In this document: piece by piece, positions 1-8,665 of the stretch
How positions within the stretch are numbered: position 1 is the first letter of the stretch
How the letters are laid out: each line of letters starts with the position of its first letter
Source of the DNA: Ferrimonas sediminum
GTDB taxonomy: Bacteria > Pseudomonadota > Gammaproteobacteria > Enterobacterales > Shewanellaceae
Assembly: GCF_900100175.1 (NCBI RefSeq)
Contig: NZ_FNEM01000005.1
Location: 143,679-207,678 of the forward strand
Reading direction: 5' to 3'
DNA length: 64,000 bases
Notes under the pieces: model-generated
What the model saw: the letters and a program-made list of their open reading frames with translations, nothing else
Database searches by the model: none
What the model was told of the DNA's origin: nothing
Translations under genes and position numbers: made by a program

Positions 1-595
1 ATCGCAGCAACGACAGGTAGAAACGCTGCAGCTCCCCGTCCAGATGCGGTGCCAGAGCCGCAAAACGCTCGCAGGAACGGGCTTCGATGTAGGCACCGAT
101 GATCAATTTATCCACCAGCGCCTGGGGCTCAAAGGTGCGCACCTCGTTTAACAATCCGGCGGCATAGCGCGACGCGGACAGCGGACGCACCGCGATGCCC
201 CTGGACTGCATCAGACTGTGCACCTGGTTAAAGTGATGCAGCTCCTCCTTGATGAGTCTGACCATTTTGTCCAGCAGGGCCCTGGACCAGGAAGAGCCCT
301 GTCGAAGCGTCAACTCAGACAGGCTGAGTTCCGGACGGGGCAACCGGGCCAGCCGCTGCGGCTGATACACGGTGGCCGAGTAGGGAGCGAGGCAGGCATG
401 CAGCCGCTGACTGCTGCTTTCGTCCAGCACATAACGGCGCAGCAACCAGGCCGCCGACTGCGCGGCCTTCAATTCGCACAACAGATGATCCTGCAGGATC
501 ACCGCCTGATGCTCGGGTTGACGGGCCAGCTCAATCCAGGCTGCCGGGGTGGCACAACACAAAAACTGCCGAACCGGCAAAAGCAACGACTCCAT
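1..595 (-). CDS. miaE: tRNA-(ms2io6A37)-hydroxylase MiaE, 3' end outside window
   Basis: This gene runs off the left edge, so the C-terminus is missing. The translation from the ATG at 595 begins MESLLLPVRQFL. It carries the features of MiaE, the non-haem di-iron monooxygenase that hydroxylates the isopentenyl group of 2-methylthio-N6-isopentenyladenosine at tRNA position 37. Diagnostic stretches are an early TPAAWIELA segment, the iron-ligand helix EELHHFNQVHSLMQSRGI, and IGAYIEARSCERFAALAPHL near the window edge, with E and H residues in the spacing of a ferritin-like di-iron site. About 198 residues are visible out of roughly 250 to 270 usual for the family. It is transcribed away from the LysR genes to its right and has no visible partner in the window. 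The family call is from remembered motifs; the strand and reading frame are read directly. Confidence 0.88.
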   Translation of the reverse strand, partial: MESLLLPVRQFLCCATPAAWIELARQPEHQAVILQDHLLCELKAAQSAAWLLRRYVLDESSSQRLHACLAPYSATVYQPQRLARLPRPELSLSELTLRQGSSWSRALLDKMVRLIKEELHHFNQVHSLMQSRGIAVRPLSASRYAAGLLNEVRTFEPQALVDKLIIGAYIEARSCERFAALAPHLDGELQRFYLSLLR

Positions 596-722
596 AGTAC
601 TCCCTGGCCAGGTAATCCCTGCCCCATGGTACCGACTGTTCCCCGTAAGACAAGGCGAACGACACCGCGGATACGCGCAAGCGGATTTCTGCACCGGCGT
701 TCAGTAACCCATAAGAAATCAA

Positions 723-731
723 TGGTATAAT
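723..731 (+). promoter_or_regulatory. Extended -10 promoter element upstream of first LysR gene
   Basis: TGGTATAAT is a perfect TATAAT hexamer preceded by the extended -10 TGn motif. It lies 28 bases before the start codon at 759, and a purine-rich AGGGAGA ribosome-binding site follows. I do not see a good -35 hexamer 17 bases upstream, which fits an extended -10 promoter. The divergent miaE gene starts 130 bases away, so an autoregulatory LysR site in this gap is plausible but not identified. Confidence 0.5.
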
Positions 732-758
732 TTAGAGTTCTACAGGGAGAAACGCCTC

Positions 759-1655
759 ATGAAAACCGAAGACCTAAGCCTGTTCCACCTGGTGGCCGAC
801 TGCCAGAGCTTTACTCAGGCAGCCTCCATCTCCGATCTGCCGGTGGCCAACGTCAGCCGTCGCATCAAGGCGCTGGAGCAGGATTTGGGCTTTATGTTGT
901 TTCAGCGCACCACCCGCCAACTGCGAATCACCGAGGCCGGCGATCAGTTCTATCAACGCACCCGCCCCCTGCTCAATGAGTTGAATAACACCCTGCAGGA
1001 GCTGCAGGGAGCCCAACAGGAACTCAAGGGTCGCCTTCGGATTCAGATGTTTGCCGACTCCAATCTGATATTGCCCTTACTGCAGCAATACCAGCAACGT
1101 CACCCCGGGGTGACCTTTGACATCGTGGTATCCGACCGGGAGTTGGATCTGGTGGAAAACGGCTTTGACCTCGGCATGCGGCTGGGCAAACAACGGGACT
1201 CCAGCCAGGTGGCCCGGCAGGCCGGTACCCTGCGCCGGCTGGTGGTCGCATCCCCGGACTATCTGGCCAGGCATGGACGACCGGAGCGCCCGGAGGCGCT
1301 GAGTCAACGCAACTGCGTGTTATTCCGTATGCCCAACGGCCAGTTGGACGACGACTGGCAGGTGGACCCCCACAACCGGGTCAAGGTTCAGGGTGACTTT
1401 ATCGTCAATCAACAATCGATGCTCAGCGATCTGATTCTCAGCGGCCATGGCATCGGCTTTCTCCCCAACCTGATCGCCCTCCCCTTAATACAGGAGGGTA
1501 AACTGGAGCAGTTGTTTGAAGGGGACCCCAGCTTTGGCGAGGCGATCTGGCTGATCTACTCCAGTCGGCAACTGCAGACACGACTGCTGAAGGATTTCAT
1601 CGAGTTCATTCTGACCGCCACCAAAAACGACCCGACACTTTATCATATTTTGTAA
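759..1655 (+). CDS. LysR-family transcriptional regulator (copy 1)
   Basis: A 298-residue protein of normal LysR length. Residues 1-60 form the winged helix-turn-helix (FTQAASISDLPVANVSRRIKAL, then LFQRTTRQLRITEAG). The rest is the periplasmic-binding-protein-like effector domain, with family marks such as ISDRELDL-like VVSDRELDL and a SDLILSGHGIGFLP segment near residue 230. The start ATG has an AGGGAGA ribosome-binding site 8 bases upstream. It is followed on the same strand by a closely similar LysR gene and an RND efflux operon, so regulation of that pump is a reasonable guess. The effector ligand cannot be read from sequence. It belongs to the short-linker subgroup containing AaeR/DsdC-like regulators of efflux and aromatic compound genes; that placement is only inferred. 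Confidence 0.9.
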   Translation: MKTEDLSLFHLVADCQSFTQAASISDLPVANVSRRIKALEQDLGFMLFQRTTRQLRITEAGDQFYQRTRPLLNELNNTLQELQGAQQELKGRLRIQMFADSNLILPLLQQYQQRHPGVTFDIVVSDRELDLVENGFDLGMRLGKQRDSSQVARQAGTLRRLVVASPDYLARHGRPERPEALSQRNCVLFRMPNGQLDDDWQVDPHNRVKVQGDFIVNQQSMLSDLILSGHGIGFLPNLIALPLIQEGKLEQLFEGDPSFGEAIWLIYSSRQLQTRLLKDFIEFILTATKNDPTLYHIL

Positions 1656-1821
1656 AAGTGATTCTGGAGAGAGAGGGTTTATGCCCGGGCCCCCAGGTCT
1701 TACCATGGCCATCATCCCGGGTCGTGTTTCATCAACCCCCATGCACTCTCCCTGCATAGATTGGCGTTGACGGCCCGGGATCCCGCCCGTTCGGGCCCAA
1801 TGTGCCGATTCAGGGGTGGCC

Positions 1822-2715
1822 ATGAAACTCGAAGATCTGCAGCTGTTCCAACTGGTGGCGGACAGCCGCAGCTTTACCCAGGCAGCACAGATTGCCAACC
1901 TGCCCATCGCCACCGTCAGCCGCCGCATCAAACAGTTGGAGTCAGGCATCGGCTTAGCCCTGTTTGTGCGCACCACCCGCAAACTGAAGATTACCGAAGC
2001 CGGCCGCCAGCTGTACCAGAGCTCATTGCCGATGGTCGCGGGCATCAACGACGCCATCGCCGAACTCAAAGGCGTATCGCAGGCTCCCAAAGGCAGGCTG
2101 CGGGTTCAACTGTTTCCCGACACCAATCTGCTGCCGCTGCTGCTGCAGTTTCAACACCGCCATCCCGGAGTACAATTTGATATCGTCATCTCCGACCGGG
2201 AGTTAGACCTGAGCGAAAACGGCGTTGATCTGGCCATTCGTATCGGCAACCAGCCGCGCTCCAACCAGGTTGTCCACAGGCTGGGCACCATGAAACGCCT
2301 GGTGGTGGCCAGCCCCGGCTACCTGACGCAGCGGGGCCGTCCCGCCTCAAGCGCAGAGCTATCCGGTCACACCTGCATTATTTATCGCCTGCCCGGTGGC
2401 CTGCTGGACGACCACTGGCACACCCGCGGTAACCCGGTCACCCGGGTTCGGGGGGACATCACCATTAACCAGTACTCGATGCTGGTGGATCTGTTGCTGT
2501 CCGGACAGGGCATCGGCTACCTGCCAAGCCTGATGGCCCAACCGCTCATCGAGGCCGGCCGCCTGGTACCGCTGTTTGACCACGACCCGCGCAGTAACGA
2601 GCCCCTGTGGCTGGTGTATTCCACTCGGCCGCTGCACCGTCGCCTACTGGCGGATTTCATTGACTATCTGCTCAATGAGCGACAGCAACCCCGCTCACTT
2701 TATCAATTTTCGTAA
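1822..2715 (+). CDS. LysR-family transcriptional regulator (copy 2)
   Basis: A 297-residue LysR protein clearly paralogous to the gene just upstream. Both start MK-ED-LF-LVAD, share the FTQAA helix, the VSRRIK recognition helix, TTRKLKITEAG, a central SDRELDLSENGVDL block and the tail LLSGQGIGYLPSLMAQPLI. I start it at the ATG at 1822, which matches the first copy and has AGGGG five bases upstream; an in-frame GTG six bases earlier is less likely. The stop contexts of the two genes are also similar, which suggests a local tandem duplication. It precedes an efflux adaptor gene by 82 bases on the same strand and is the best candidate for its regulator. Direction of control and inducer are unknown. 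Confidence 0.9.
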   Translation: MKLEDLQLFQLVADSRSFTQAAQIANLPIATVSRRIKQLESGIGLALFVRTTRKLKITEAGRQLYQSSLPMVAGINDAIAELKGVSQAPKGRLRVQLFPDTNLLPLLLQFQHRHPGVQFDIVISDRELDLSENGVDLAIRIGNQPRSNQVVHRLGTMKRLVVASPGYLTQRGRPASSAELSGHTCIIYRLPGGLLDDHWHTRGNPVTRVRGDITINQYSMLVDLLLSGQGIGYLPSLMAQPLIEAGRLVPLFDHDPRSNEPLWLVYSTRPLHRRLLADFIDYLLNERQQPRSLYQFS

Positions 2716-2797
2716 AAGTCATTCTCTTTGGCGGCGGTTCATCGACACCCTGTCGCTCTTTACACTGCCCCCAATATTCCCAATCAAAGACACCACT

Positions 2798-3898
2798 ATG
2801 AAATCCCATTCCTCTCCGATGCTCCTCAGCAGCCTGGCATTGAGCCTGATCCTGGCCGGCTGCAGCAACGACGACCCACACTACGCCGATAAAACGCCTC
2901 GCCCCATCAGGGCGATCACTCTGGCTGCGTCCCAGCAACAGGAGGCGCTGACCCTGCCCGCCATGCTGGTTCCCGTCGACACCGCCGAACTGGCGTTTCG
3001 GGTGGCCGGTCCGGTGGCGGCCATCGGAGTCAGGGAGGGGGACAGTGTGACTCAGGGGCAACCCCTGATGCGGCTGGACCCCCATGATTTTGATGTGCAA
3101 ATCACCGAGTATCAGGCCCGCCTGAAGGAAGCCAAGGCTCAGGCCCGCCAGGCCAGACAGGAGCGAAAGCGAGTGCTTACTGCCAATGCCGAAGACGCCA
3201 TTGCCCGGGTCGAACTGGATCGCGCCAACACCGCCGTCGAGCGCACCGACGCTTCGGTCACCGTGGTGGAGCAACGGTTGCAGATGATGCGCGATGCCAA
3301 ACGCTACAGTGTACTCAATGCGCCGTTCGACGGCATTGTCGCCAGCATCACCATCGAGCCGCACGAACAGGCGATACCCGCATCGCCGGTACTGACCCTG
3401 CATGGGCTCAGTGGCTACGAGGTGCAGATGGACGTGCCCGAACAGATCGCCCAGCGGCTGGCGCCGGGTCAAGAGGTTCGTTTCACCGCCACCGGTCAGG
3501 GGGAGTCGCTGAGTGCGTCAATCCATGAGATTCGCCGCTCTGCCAACCTGCTGTCCCGCAGCTTCCGCGTCACCGCGCGCCTGGCAGCCCAACCGCAACA
3601 CGGCTGGCCGGAACAAACCGGGTTGCTGCAGCTGTCGCTGCCCATCACCAACCACAGCGGCTATCTGGTGCCCAGCAGTGCGGTACAGAGTGACGGGCCA
3701 AGCCGGTATGTGGCGGTCATTCAACAGCAGATCCTGAAACGAATTCCGGTAACCGTAACCGGTCTGGACGGGGAACAGGTTCGGGTCCAGGGCGCATTGA
3801 GCCAGGGGGATCAACTGGTGATCGCCGGCGCGGCCTATTTTGGCGACGGTGCCCCCGTCGGCCAGGTGCTGCTGGATGACCAGCAGGCACAGTTGTGA
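2798..3898 (+). CDS. RND efflux periplasmic adaptor (membrane fusion) lipoprotein
   Basis: The first gene of a three-gene tripartite efflux operon. I start at ATG 2798, which gives a clean lipoprotein signal peptide (MKSHSSPMLLSSLALSLILAGC) with a lipobox LAGC; the open frame upstream lacks a signal. The 366-residue protein shows the adaptor order: a biotinyl-lipoyl half-motif (VREGDSVTQGQPLMRLDP), a coiled-coil hairpin rich in A, R, Q and E at about residues 110-165, the second lipoyl half (LNAPFDGIVASITIEPHEQ) and a beta-barrel plus membrane-proximal domain. It should dock the permease to the outer-membrane factor. The stop is 14 bases before the permease ATG. The sequence looks closest to adaptors of the VexK/TriC permease type, but the substrate is unknown. 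Confidence 0.92.
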   Translation: MKSHSSPMLLSSLALSLILAGCSNDDPHYADKTPRPIRAITLAASQQQEALTLPAMLVPVDTAELAFRVAGPVAAIGVREGDSVTQGQPLMRLDPHDFDVQITEYQARLKEAKAQARQARQERKRVLTANAEDAIARVELDRANTAVERTDASVTVVEQRLQMMRDAKRYSVLNAPFDGIVASITIEPHEQAIPASPVLTLHGLSGYEVQMDVPEQIAQRLAPGQEVRFTATGQGESLSASIHEIRRSANLLSRSFRVTARLAAQPQHGWPEQTGLLQLSLPITNHSGYLVPSSAVQSDGPSRYVAVIQQQILKRIPVTVTGLDGEQVRVQGALSQGDQLVIAGAAYFGDGAPVGQVLLDDQQAQL

Positions 3899-3912
3899 CA
3901 GGAGTGCCAACG

Positions 3913-6900
3913 ATGAATCCGGCCACCCTCACCATCAACAAACGTTTCTTTGCCAGCTTCCTCACCACCCTGTTGTGCTTACTCGGCCTGTACGGCTACA
4001 GCGCCATGGGCAAGCTGGAAGACCCGGCATTTACCGTCAAAACCGCCGCCGTGGTCACCCTCTACCCCGGTGCCAGCGCCGAGGAGGTGGAGTCCAGGGT
4101 CACCGACGTCATGGAGCGCAAGCTGCAACAGATGGGCAAGCTGTGGAAGCTGCGCTCGGTCAGCCGCCCGGGTCAGTCGATGATCTTCGTCGAGCTGATT
4201 GAAACCACCACCGGTACCGAGTTGCCCCAGCACTGGGATCTGCTGCGACGAAAAGTCAACGACGTGAAACTGGAACTGCCCCTGGAAGCTCAGGTGTCGG
4301 TGGTGATCGACGAGTTTTCCGAAGTCTACGGCATGCTGTTTGCCGTCAGCGGCGACGGCATTCCCGCCCGGGAGCTGAACCACTACGCCCGCCAGCTGCA
4401 GCGGCAGTTAAAAGCCGTAAACGGCGTCAACAAGGTGCTGCTGCAGGGGCTGATGGAACGTGCCATCTTCATCGAAATCGATGAAGCCAAACTGGCCAAG
4501 TTCCGCCTAACGCCGGTGCAACTGTTTGATCAGTTGCAAAGCCAGAACCTGGTCAGCCACCCCGGACAGATGACCCTGGGGTACGAGCGGATCCGCATCA
4601 CCCAGACTGATACCCTGGACTCCGTCGACGCATTGCGAAACCTGACCCTTCGGGGCGGAGCCGGGCCCGTGGGCGACGACCGTTTCCGCCTTGGCGATGT
4701 AGCCAGGGTGCATGAGGCGGACCGCGACACCCCGCTGTCAATGAGCCGCTACAACGGCCAGGCCGCGGTCACCGTTGCCGTTAACCCGCAAAACGGCATC
4801 AATGTGGTTGCCATCGGCGACACGCTGAAACAGGCCATCGCCGACTTTGAGGCCAGAATGCCCGCCGGCGTCAACGTCAATACCATCGTTTTCCAGCCGG
4901 ACGAAGTACAGAAGTCGGTCAACAACTTTGTCGGCAACCTGCTGAGCTCCATCGCCATTGTGGTGCTGGTGCTGTGGCTGTTTATGGGTTGGCGCAGTGC
5001 CAGCATTGTCGGCGCCAGCCTGGGAATCACCCTGTTACTGACCTTGGTGTACATGAAGATAGGGGCGGTGGATCTGCACCGGGTGTCGGTGGGGGCCTTT
5101 ATTCTGGCTCTGGGCATGCTGGTGGACAACGCCATCGTCATCACCGACCTGTTTATCGCCAAGCTTCGCGCCGGCATCAATCGGGATCGGGCCGCCGCCG
5201 AGGCGGTCAAAGAGACCGCCATTCCGCTGCTGGCCGCCACCCTGATTGCCATTGCCGCCACCACACCGGTGTTGTTCAGCCAGACTTCGGCGGCGGAGTT
5301 CGCCATTGACCTGTTTAAGGTGATGGCCTCGTCACTGATGCTCAGCTGGATCGTGGCGGTCACCATCACCCCGCTGCTGTGCTGGCAGTTCTACCGGCCC
5401 GCCGACGATGCGCAGTCCGAGCCCGCCTGGCAGCGCCAGTCGCGCCGGTTGATCACCTTGATTCTCAATCACCGCAAGCGCACTCTGACCGTGGTTGCCG
5501 TAACCCTGGTGGCCACCGGCCTGCTCAGTACCCAGATTCTGGTGAACTTCATGCCGGGTTCTGATCGGGCCATCACCTTTGTCGACTACTGGCTGCCCCA
5601 GGGGGGCGACCTGCAGCACACCGCCGCCGACATGGCCAAGATCGAACACTGGCTGCTGCAACAGCCGGAGGTGACGCACATTGCCAGCTTCATCGGTGGC
5701 GGCGCCCCTCGGTTCACCGTCACCTATGAACCAGAGCCAAACGATCCCGCCTATGGCCAGATTTTGGTCAGCCTGCAGCACTTCGATCAGATTCCGGAAC
5801 TGCGCCGCCGGGGCAACGCCTTCCTCAAGGCTGAGTTTCCCCAGGCCGAACCGCGGTTTCGGCCGCTGAAACTGGCCACGGTGGACAAATTCAATATCGA
5901 AGCCCGCTTTTCGGGGGCCAACCCGCGAGTGCTGCGGCAACTGGCCGCCGAGGCCAAAGCGATTATGCAGGCTCACCCCAACCTTCAGTACGTTCGCGAT
6001 GACTGGCGCCAGCCCAGCAAGGTGCTGATCCCGGAGTTTAACCAGGACAACGCCCGCCTGGCCGGCGTTACCCGCAACGACGTCAACCTGGCATTGGCCC
6101 GTGCCACCGACGGCCTGCTGGTGGCCAACCTGTATCAGGGCCGGGATCGGCTGCCGGTGCTGCTGCGCCAGCCATCGGCCGAGCGCAACGACTTCAGCAC
6201 CCTGTTGACCCTGCCGGTCAAACCCCTGATGGGGGGCCACTCGGTGCCCATGGGACAGGTGGTAGACCGCTTTGACCTCGGCTTTGAAGAGGGGCAGATC
6301 TGGCGCCGCGACCGGGTTCGCACCATGACGGTTCAGGCCGATGTCGAAGGGATGTATGCCTCCCAGGCCCGTCAGCAGATCGCCGCCGCCATCGAAGCCA
6401 TCGCACTGCCGCAGGGTTACACCATGACCTGGGGCGGCGAGTTTTACGATGAAGACCGATCCGTCAAAGACATCTTCGCTCAACTGCCCAAAGCCGGGGT
6501 GATGATGCTGATCCTGATGGTGGCCATGTTCAACGGCCTGCGTCAGCCCCTGGTGATTGTGATGACCATTCCTTTGGCATTGATGGGAGTGATCCCCCTG
6601 CTGCTGGTGGCCAATATGCCCTTTGGCTTTATGGCCCTGGTGGGCGTCATTGCCCTGTCGGGGATGATCATCAAGAACGGCATCGTACTGATGGATCAGA
6701 TCAATATGGAGATCGCCAACGGCCGCAGCGCCTTCGATGCGTTGGTGGAGGCAGCGGTCAACCGAACCCTGGCCATCAGCATGGCGGCCCTGACCACCGT
6801 GCTGGGAATGATCCCGCTGTGGTGGGACCCGCTGTTCGGCCCCATGGCTGCGACCATCATCGGCGGCTTGTCGGTGGCCACCTTCCTGACCCTGCTGATT

Positions 6901-6963
6901 ATGCCGGTTTTCTATGCGGTGCTGTATCGGGTACCCGCACAACAGGAGCAACACAATGCGTAA
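3913..6963 (+). CDS. RND efflux transporter permease (TriC/VexK-like)
   Basis: A 1,016-residue inner-membrane RND pump of full family length. I start at ATG 3913, which has AGGAG eight bases upstream; an in-frame GTG at 3895 overlaps the adaptor stop and has no ribosome-binding site. It begins with the typical amphipathic N-terminus and TM1, followed by a porter domain opening with LEDPAFTVKTAAVVTLYPGA. The proton-relay helix near residue 405 reads GMLVDNAIVI, so the first aspartate of the AcrB pair is kept and the second is asparagine, as is common in this subgroup. The repeat half is visible from about residue 540, with a conserved Lys-bearing GMIIKNGIVL helix near 920. The outer-membrane-factor gene overlaps its end by 8 bases. 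Likely substrates are hydrophobic drugs or biocides, by analogy only. Confidence 0.93.
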   Translation: MNPATLTINKRFFASFLTTLLCLLGLYGYSAMGKLEDPAFTVKTAAVVTLYPGASAEEVESRVTDVMERKLQQMGKLWKLRSVSRPGQSMIFVELIETTTGTELPQHWDLLRRKVNDVKLELPLEAQVSVVIDEFSEVYGMLFAVSGDGIPARELNHYARQLQRQLKAVNGVNKVLLQGLMERAIFIEIDEAKLAKFRLTPVQLFDQLQSQNLVSHPGQMTLGYERIRITQTDTLDSVDALRNLTLRGGAGPVGDDRFRLGDVARVHEADRDTPLSMSRYNGQAAVTVAVNPQNGINVVAIGDTLKQAIADFEARMPAGVNVNTIVFQPDEVQKSVNNFVGNLLSSIAIVVLVLWLFMGWRSASIVGASLGITLLLTLVYMKIGAVDLHRVSVGAFILALGMLVDNAIVITDLFIAKLRAGINRDRAAAEAVKETAIPLLAATLIAIAATTPVLFSQTSAAEFAIDLFKVMASSLMLSWIVAVTITPLLCWQFYRPADDAQSEPAWQRQSRRLITLILNHRKRTLTVVAVTLVATGLLSTQILVNFMPGSDRAITFVDYWLPQGGDLQHTAADMAKIEHWLLQQPEVTHIASFIGGGAPRFTVTYEPEPNDPAYGQILVSLQHFDQIPELRRRGNAFLKAEFPQAEPRFRPLKLATVDKFNIEARFSGANPRVLRQLAAEAKAIMQAHPNLQYVRDDWRQPSKVLIPEFNQDNARLAGVTRNDVNLALARATDGLLVANLYQGRDRLPVLLRQPSAERNDFSTLLTLPVKPLMGGHSVPMGQVVDRFDLGFEEGQIWRRDRVRTMTVQADVEGMYASQARQQIAAAIEAIALPQGYTMTWGGEFYDEDRSVKDIFAQLPKAGVMMLILMVAMFNGLRQPLVIVMTIPLALMGVIPLLLVANMPFGFMALVGVIALSGMIIKNGIVLMDQINMEIANGRSAFDALVEAAVNRTLAISMAALTTVLGMIPLWWDPLFGPMAATIIGGLSVATFLTLLIMPVFYAVLYRVPAQQEQHNA

Positions 6964-8401
6964 CCTGATTCCCCTCTCTCTGGCGCTGCTGCTCAGTGGC
7001 TGCGCCGTCGGTCCGGATTATCTCGGACCGGACACCAGCACCGGCCAACCGGAAAACTGGCAGACGTCGGCCCACACCCGTTCCGCCGATGTCGAACTGG
7101 GCTGGTGGCAACAATTCAACGACCCGATGCTCAACCAGTTGGTAGCTCAGGCGCTGACCCAGAACCTGAATGTGCTGGCTGCCCAGGAGCGGGTAAAACT
7201 GGCGGACAGCTACCGCCAGGCGGTATCGGCCACCTCACTGCCGCAGATCGGCATCGGTGGCGGCTTCATTGCCGGCATGCTCAGCGAACAGGGGCCGGTC
7301 GGCGGGCCGCTGCGCAATCCTTCACTGGGCGGCCAGCCCCTGGGTATACCTCTGGCCGACCGTCACTTTCAGGCGTCCTACCTTGGCGTGAGTGCCGCCT
7401 GGGAACCGGATCTGTTTGGTAAAACCGCCAGACTGGTGGAAGCTACCCAGGCCCGGGCCGATCAGGTCGCCATCGTCGCCGACGGCACGCGCATGCTGGT
7501 GGTCAGCGCTGTGGCCAACAACTATCTGCAGCTGCGCAGCGCCCAGCAGCAAAAACAGATTCTGCTCAGCCAACAGCAGGATCTGCAGGCCCTGGAGCTG
7601 CGAGTGGCGAGCCTCTATGACAGCGGCCTGACCTCGGGGATTGAGCCAGCGCAGATCCGGGCCCAGCAGGCTCAACTGCAAGCGGCTCTGCCTCAGTTTG
7701 ACAGCGTCATCGATGCTCATAGCCGCCGGCTGGCCATCTTAACCGGCCAGCCTTCGTCTGCCCTGCTGACCAGCCTGGCCACGCCACAGCCTCTGCCGCA
7801 AGTAAACGGTGTGATTCCGGTGGGCCTCCCCTCGGAGCTGTTGCAGCGGCGACCGGACATTCGATTTGCCGAACGGCAGATGAAGGTGGCCAATGCCGAG
7901 CTGGGGGTCGCCATCGCCAATCAGTATCCCAGTTTCTATCTGACCGGTGCCCCCGGCGTCGCCGCCAGTGATTTTGGTGATCTGTTTGCCAGTGGCAGCA
8001 GCGCCTGGAGCTTTGGCGCCGGGGTCAACTGGAGCCTGTTTGACGGAGGGCTGCGTGATGCGTTGGAGGCCGTGGCGCAATCCCAGGTCGACATCGCCGC
8101 CCTGGAATACCAGCGCACCCTGCTGACCGCCTTTGGTGAGGTGGAAACACTGCTTAATGCCTACGGTAACAGCCAGGCGCACCTGCAGTCGCTGTCCCGG
8201 GCCCAGGCACAGATCGGGGCGGCGGTGACACGCACCGACGCCCTGGCCGACAGCGGCCTGGCCAGTGGCATCGATCGTCTTCAGGCAAGGGGGGCGCGTC
8301 ACCAGGCGGATCTGCAGCTGTTGCAGGCCCAGACCCGGCACGCCCAACTGGTGGTGACCCTGTACAAATCTCTGGGGGGACGCTGGCCTCAAGTTGACTG
8401 A
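6956..8401 (+). CDS. Efflux outer-membrane factor, NodT/OprM-type lipoprotein
   Basis: The third gene of the efflux operon, overlapping the permease gene by 8 bases. The ATG at 6956 gives a lipoprotein signal (MRNLIPLSLALLLSGCAVGPDY) with lipobox LSGC and the family-typical VGPDYLGP motif. The 481 residues contain the two tandem outer-membrane-efflux repeats, with the conserved DPMLNQLVAQAL helix near residue 55 and LLQRRPDIRFAERQMKVANAELGVA near residue 300. This protein should form the trimeric outer-membrane channel and periplasmic tunnel for the upstream pump. Having its own channel makes this a self-contained tripartite system, unlike the second RND pair in the window. Confidence 0.93.
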   Translation: MRNLIPLSLALLLSGCAVGPDYLGPDTSTGQPENWQTSAHTRSADVELGWWQQFNDPMLNQLVAQALTQNLNVLAAQERVKLADSYRQAVSATSLPQIGIGGGFIAGMLSEQGPVGGPLRNPSLGGQPLGIPLADRHFQASYLGVSAAWEPDLFGKTARLVEATQARADQVAIVADGTRMLVVSAVANNYLQLRSAQQQKQILLSQQQDLQALELRVASLYDSGLTSGIEPAQIRAQQAQLQAALPQFDSVIDAHSRRLAILTGQPSSALLTSLATPQPLPQVNGVIPVGLPSELLQRRPDIRFAERQMKVANAELGVAIANQYPSFYLTGAPGVAASDFGDLFASGSSAWSFGAGVNWSLFDGGLRDALEAVAQSQVDIAALEYQRTLLTAFGEVETLLNAYGNSQAHLQSLSRAQAQIGAAVTRTDALADSGLASGIDRLQARGARHQADLQLLQAQTRHAQLVVTLYKSLGGRWPQVD

Positions 8402-8410
8402 TGCTGCCAG

Positions 8411-8436
8411 GGTGCCCGCCCTTCCCGGCGGGCACC
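8411..8436 (+). terminator. Strong hairpin after efflux operon, probable terminator
   Basis: A perfect 10-base-pair GC-rich stem (GGTGCCCGCC pairing with GGCGGGCACC) with a 6-base loop starts 10 bases after the outer-membrane-factor stop. There is no T-run on the plus strand, so it may act as an imperfect or Rho-assisted terminator or protect the mRNA 3' end. Confidence 0.55.
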
Positions 8437-8479
8437 ACTGTGATACACTTGAGTCAAGATCCCCAGACACAGAGTTCTC

Positions 8480-8665
8480 ATGGAAAACTGGCAAGCATGG
8501 CTTCTGATCGCCTTGATTCTCGGCATCATCGTAAGCAACATCATGGTCATCAAACACACCGCTAACTTTAAGATGCCACAGTTTGGAAAGCCCAACCTTC
8601 CTAAGCCCGAGTCAAAGCCCGAGTCAAAGCCCGACACCGAATCCGACGATAAAAAACAAGGGTAA
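8480..8665 (+). CDS. DUF2897 family small membrane protein
   Basis: A 61-residue protein that begins with one hydrophobic helix (residues 6-24, AWLLIALILGIIVSNIMVI) followed by KHTANFKMPQFGKP and a charged, proline-rich tail. The helix-then-KMP(Q) arrangement fits the small DUF2897 family found in Shewanella and Vibrio relatives; function is unknown. The tail contains a PESK repeat caused by a 12-base tandem DNA repeat. The last 65 bases overlap the 3' end of the convergent metalloprotease gene. A likely promoter lies just upstream (TGTGATACACT at 8439-8449). I am fairly sure this is a real gene, less sure of the family name. Confidence 0.72.
   Translation: MENWQAWLLIALILGIIVSNIMVIKHTANFKMPQFGKPNLPKPESKPESKPDTESDDKKQG

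Noticed and set aside
1771-1800. GGCCCG/CGGGCC inverted repeat between the LysR genes as terminator
   Set aside because: No T-run on either side and GC-rich context makes such short dyads common here.
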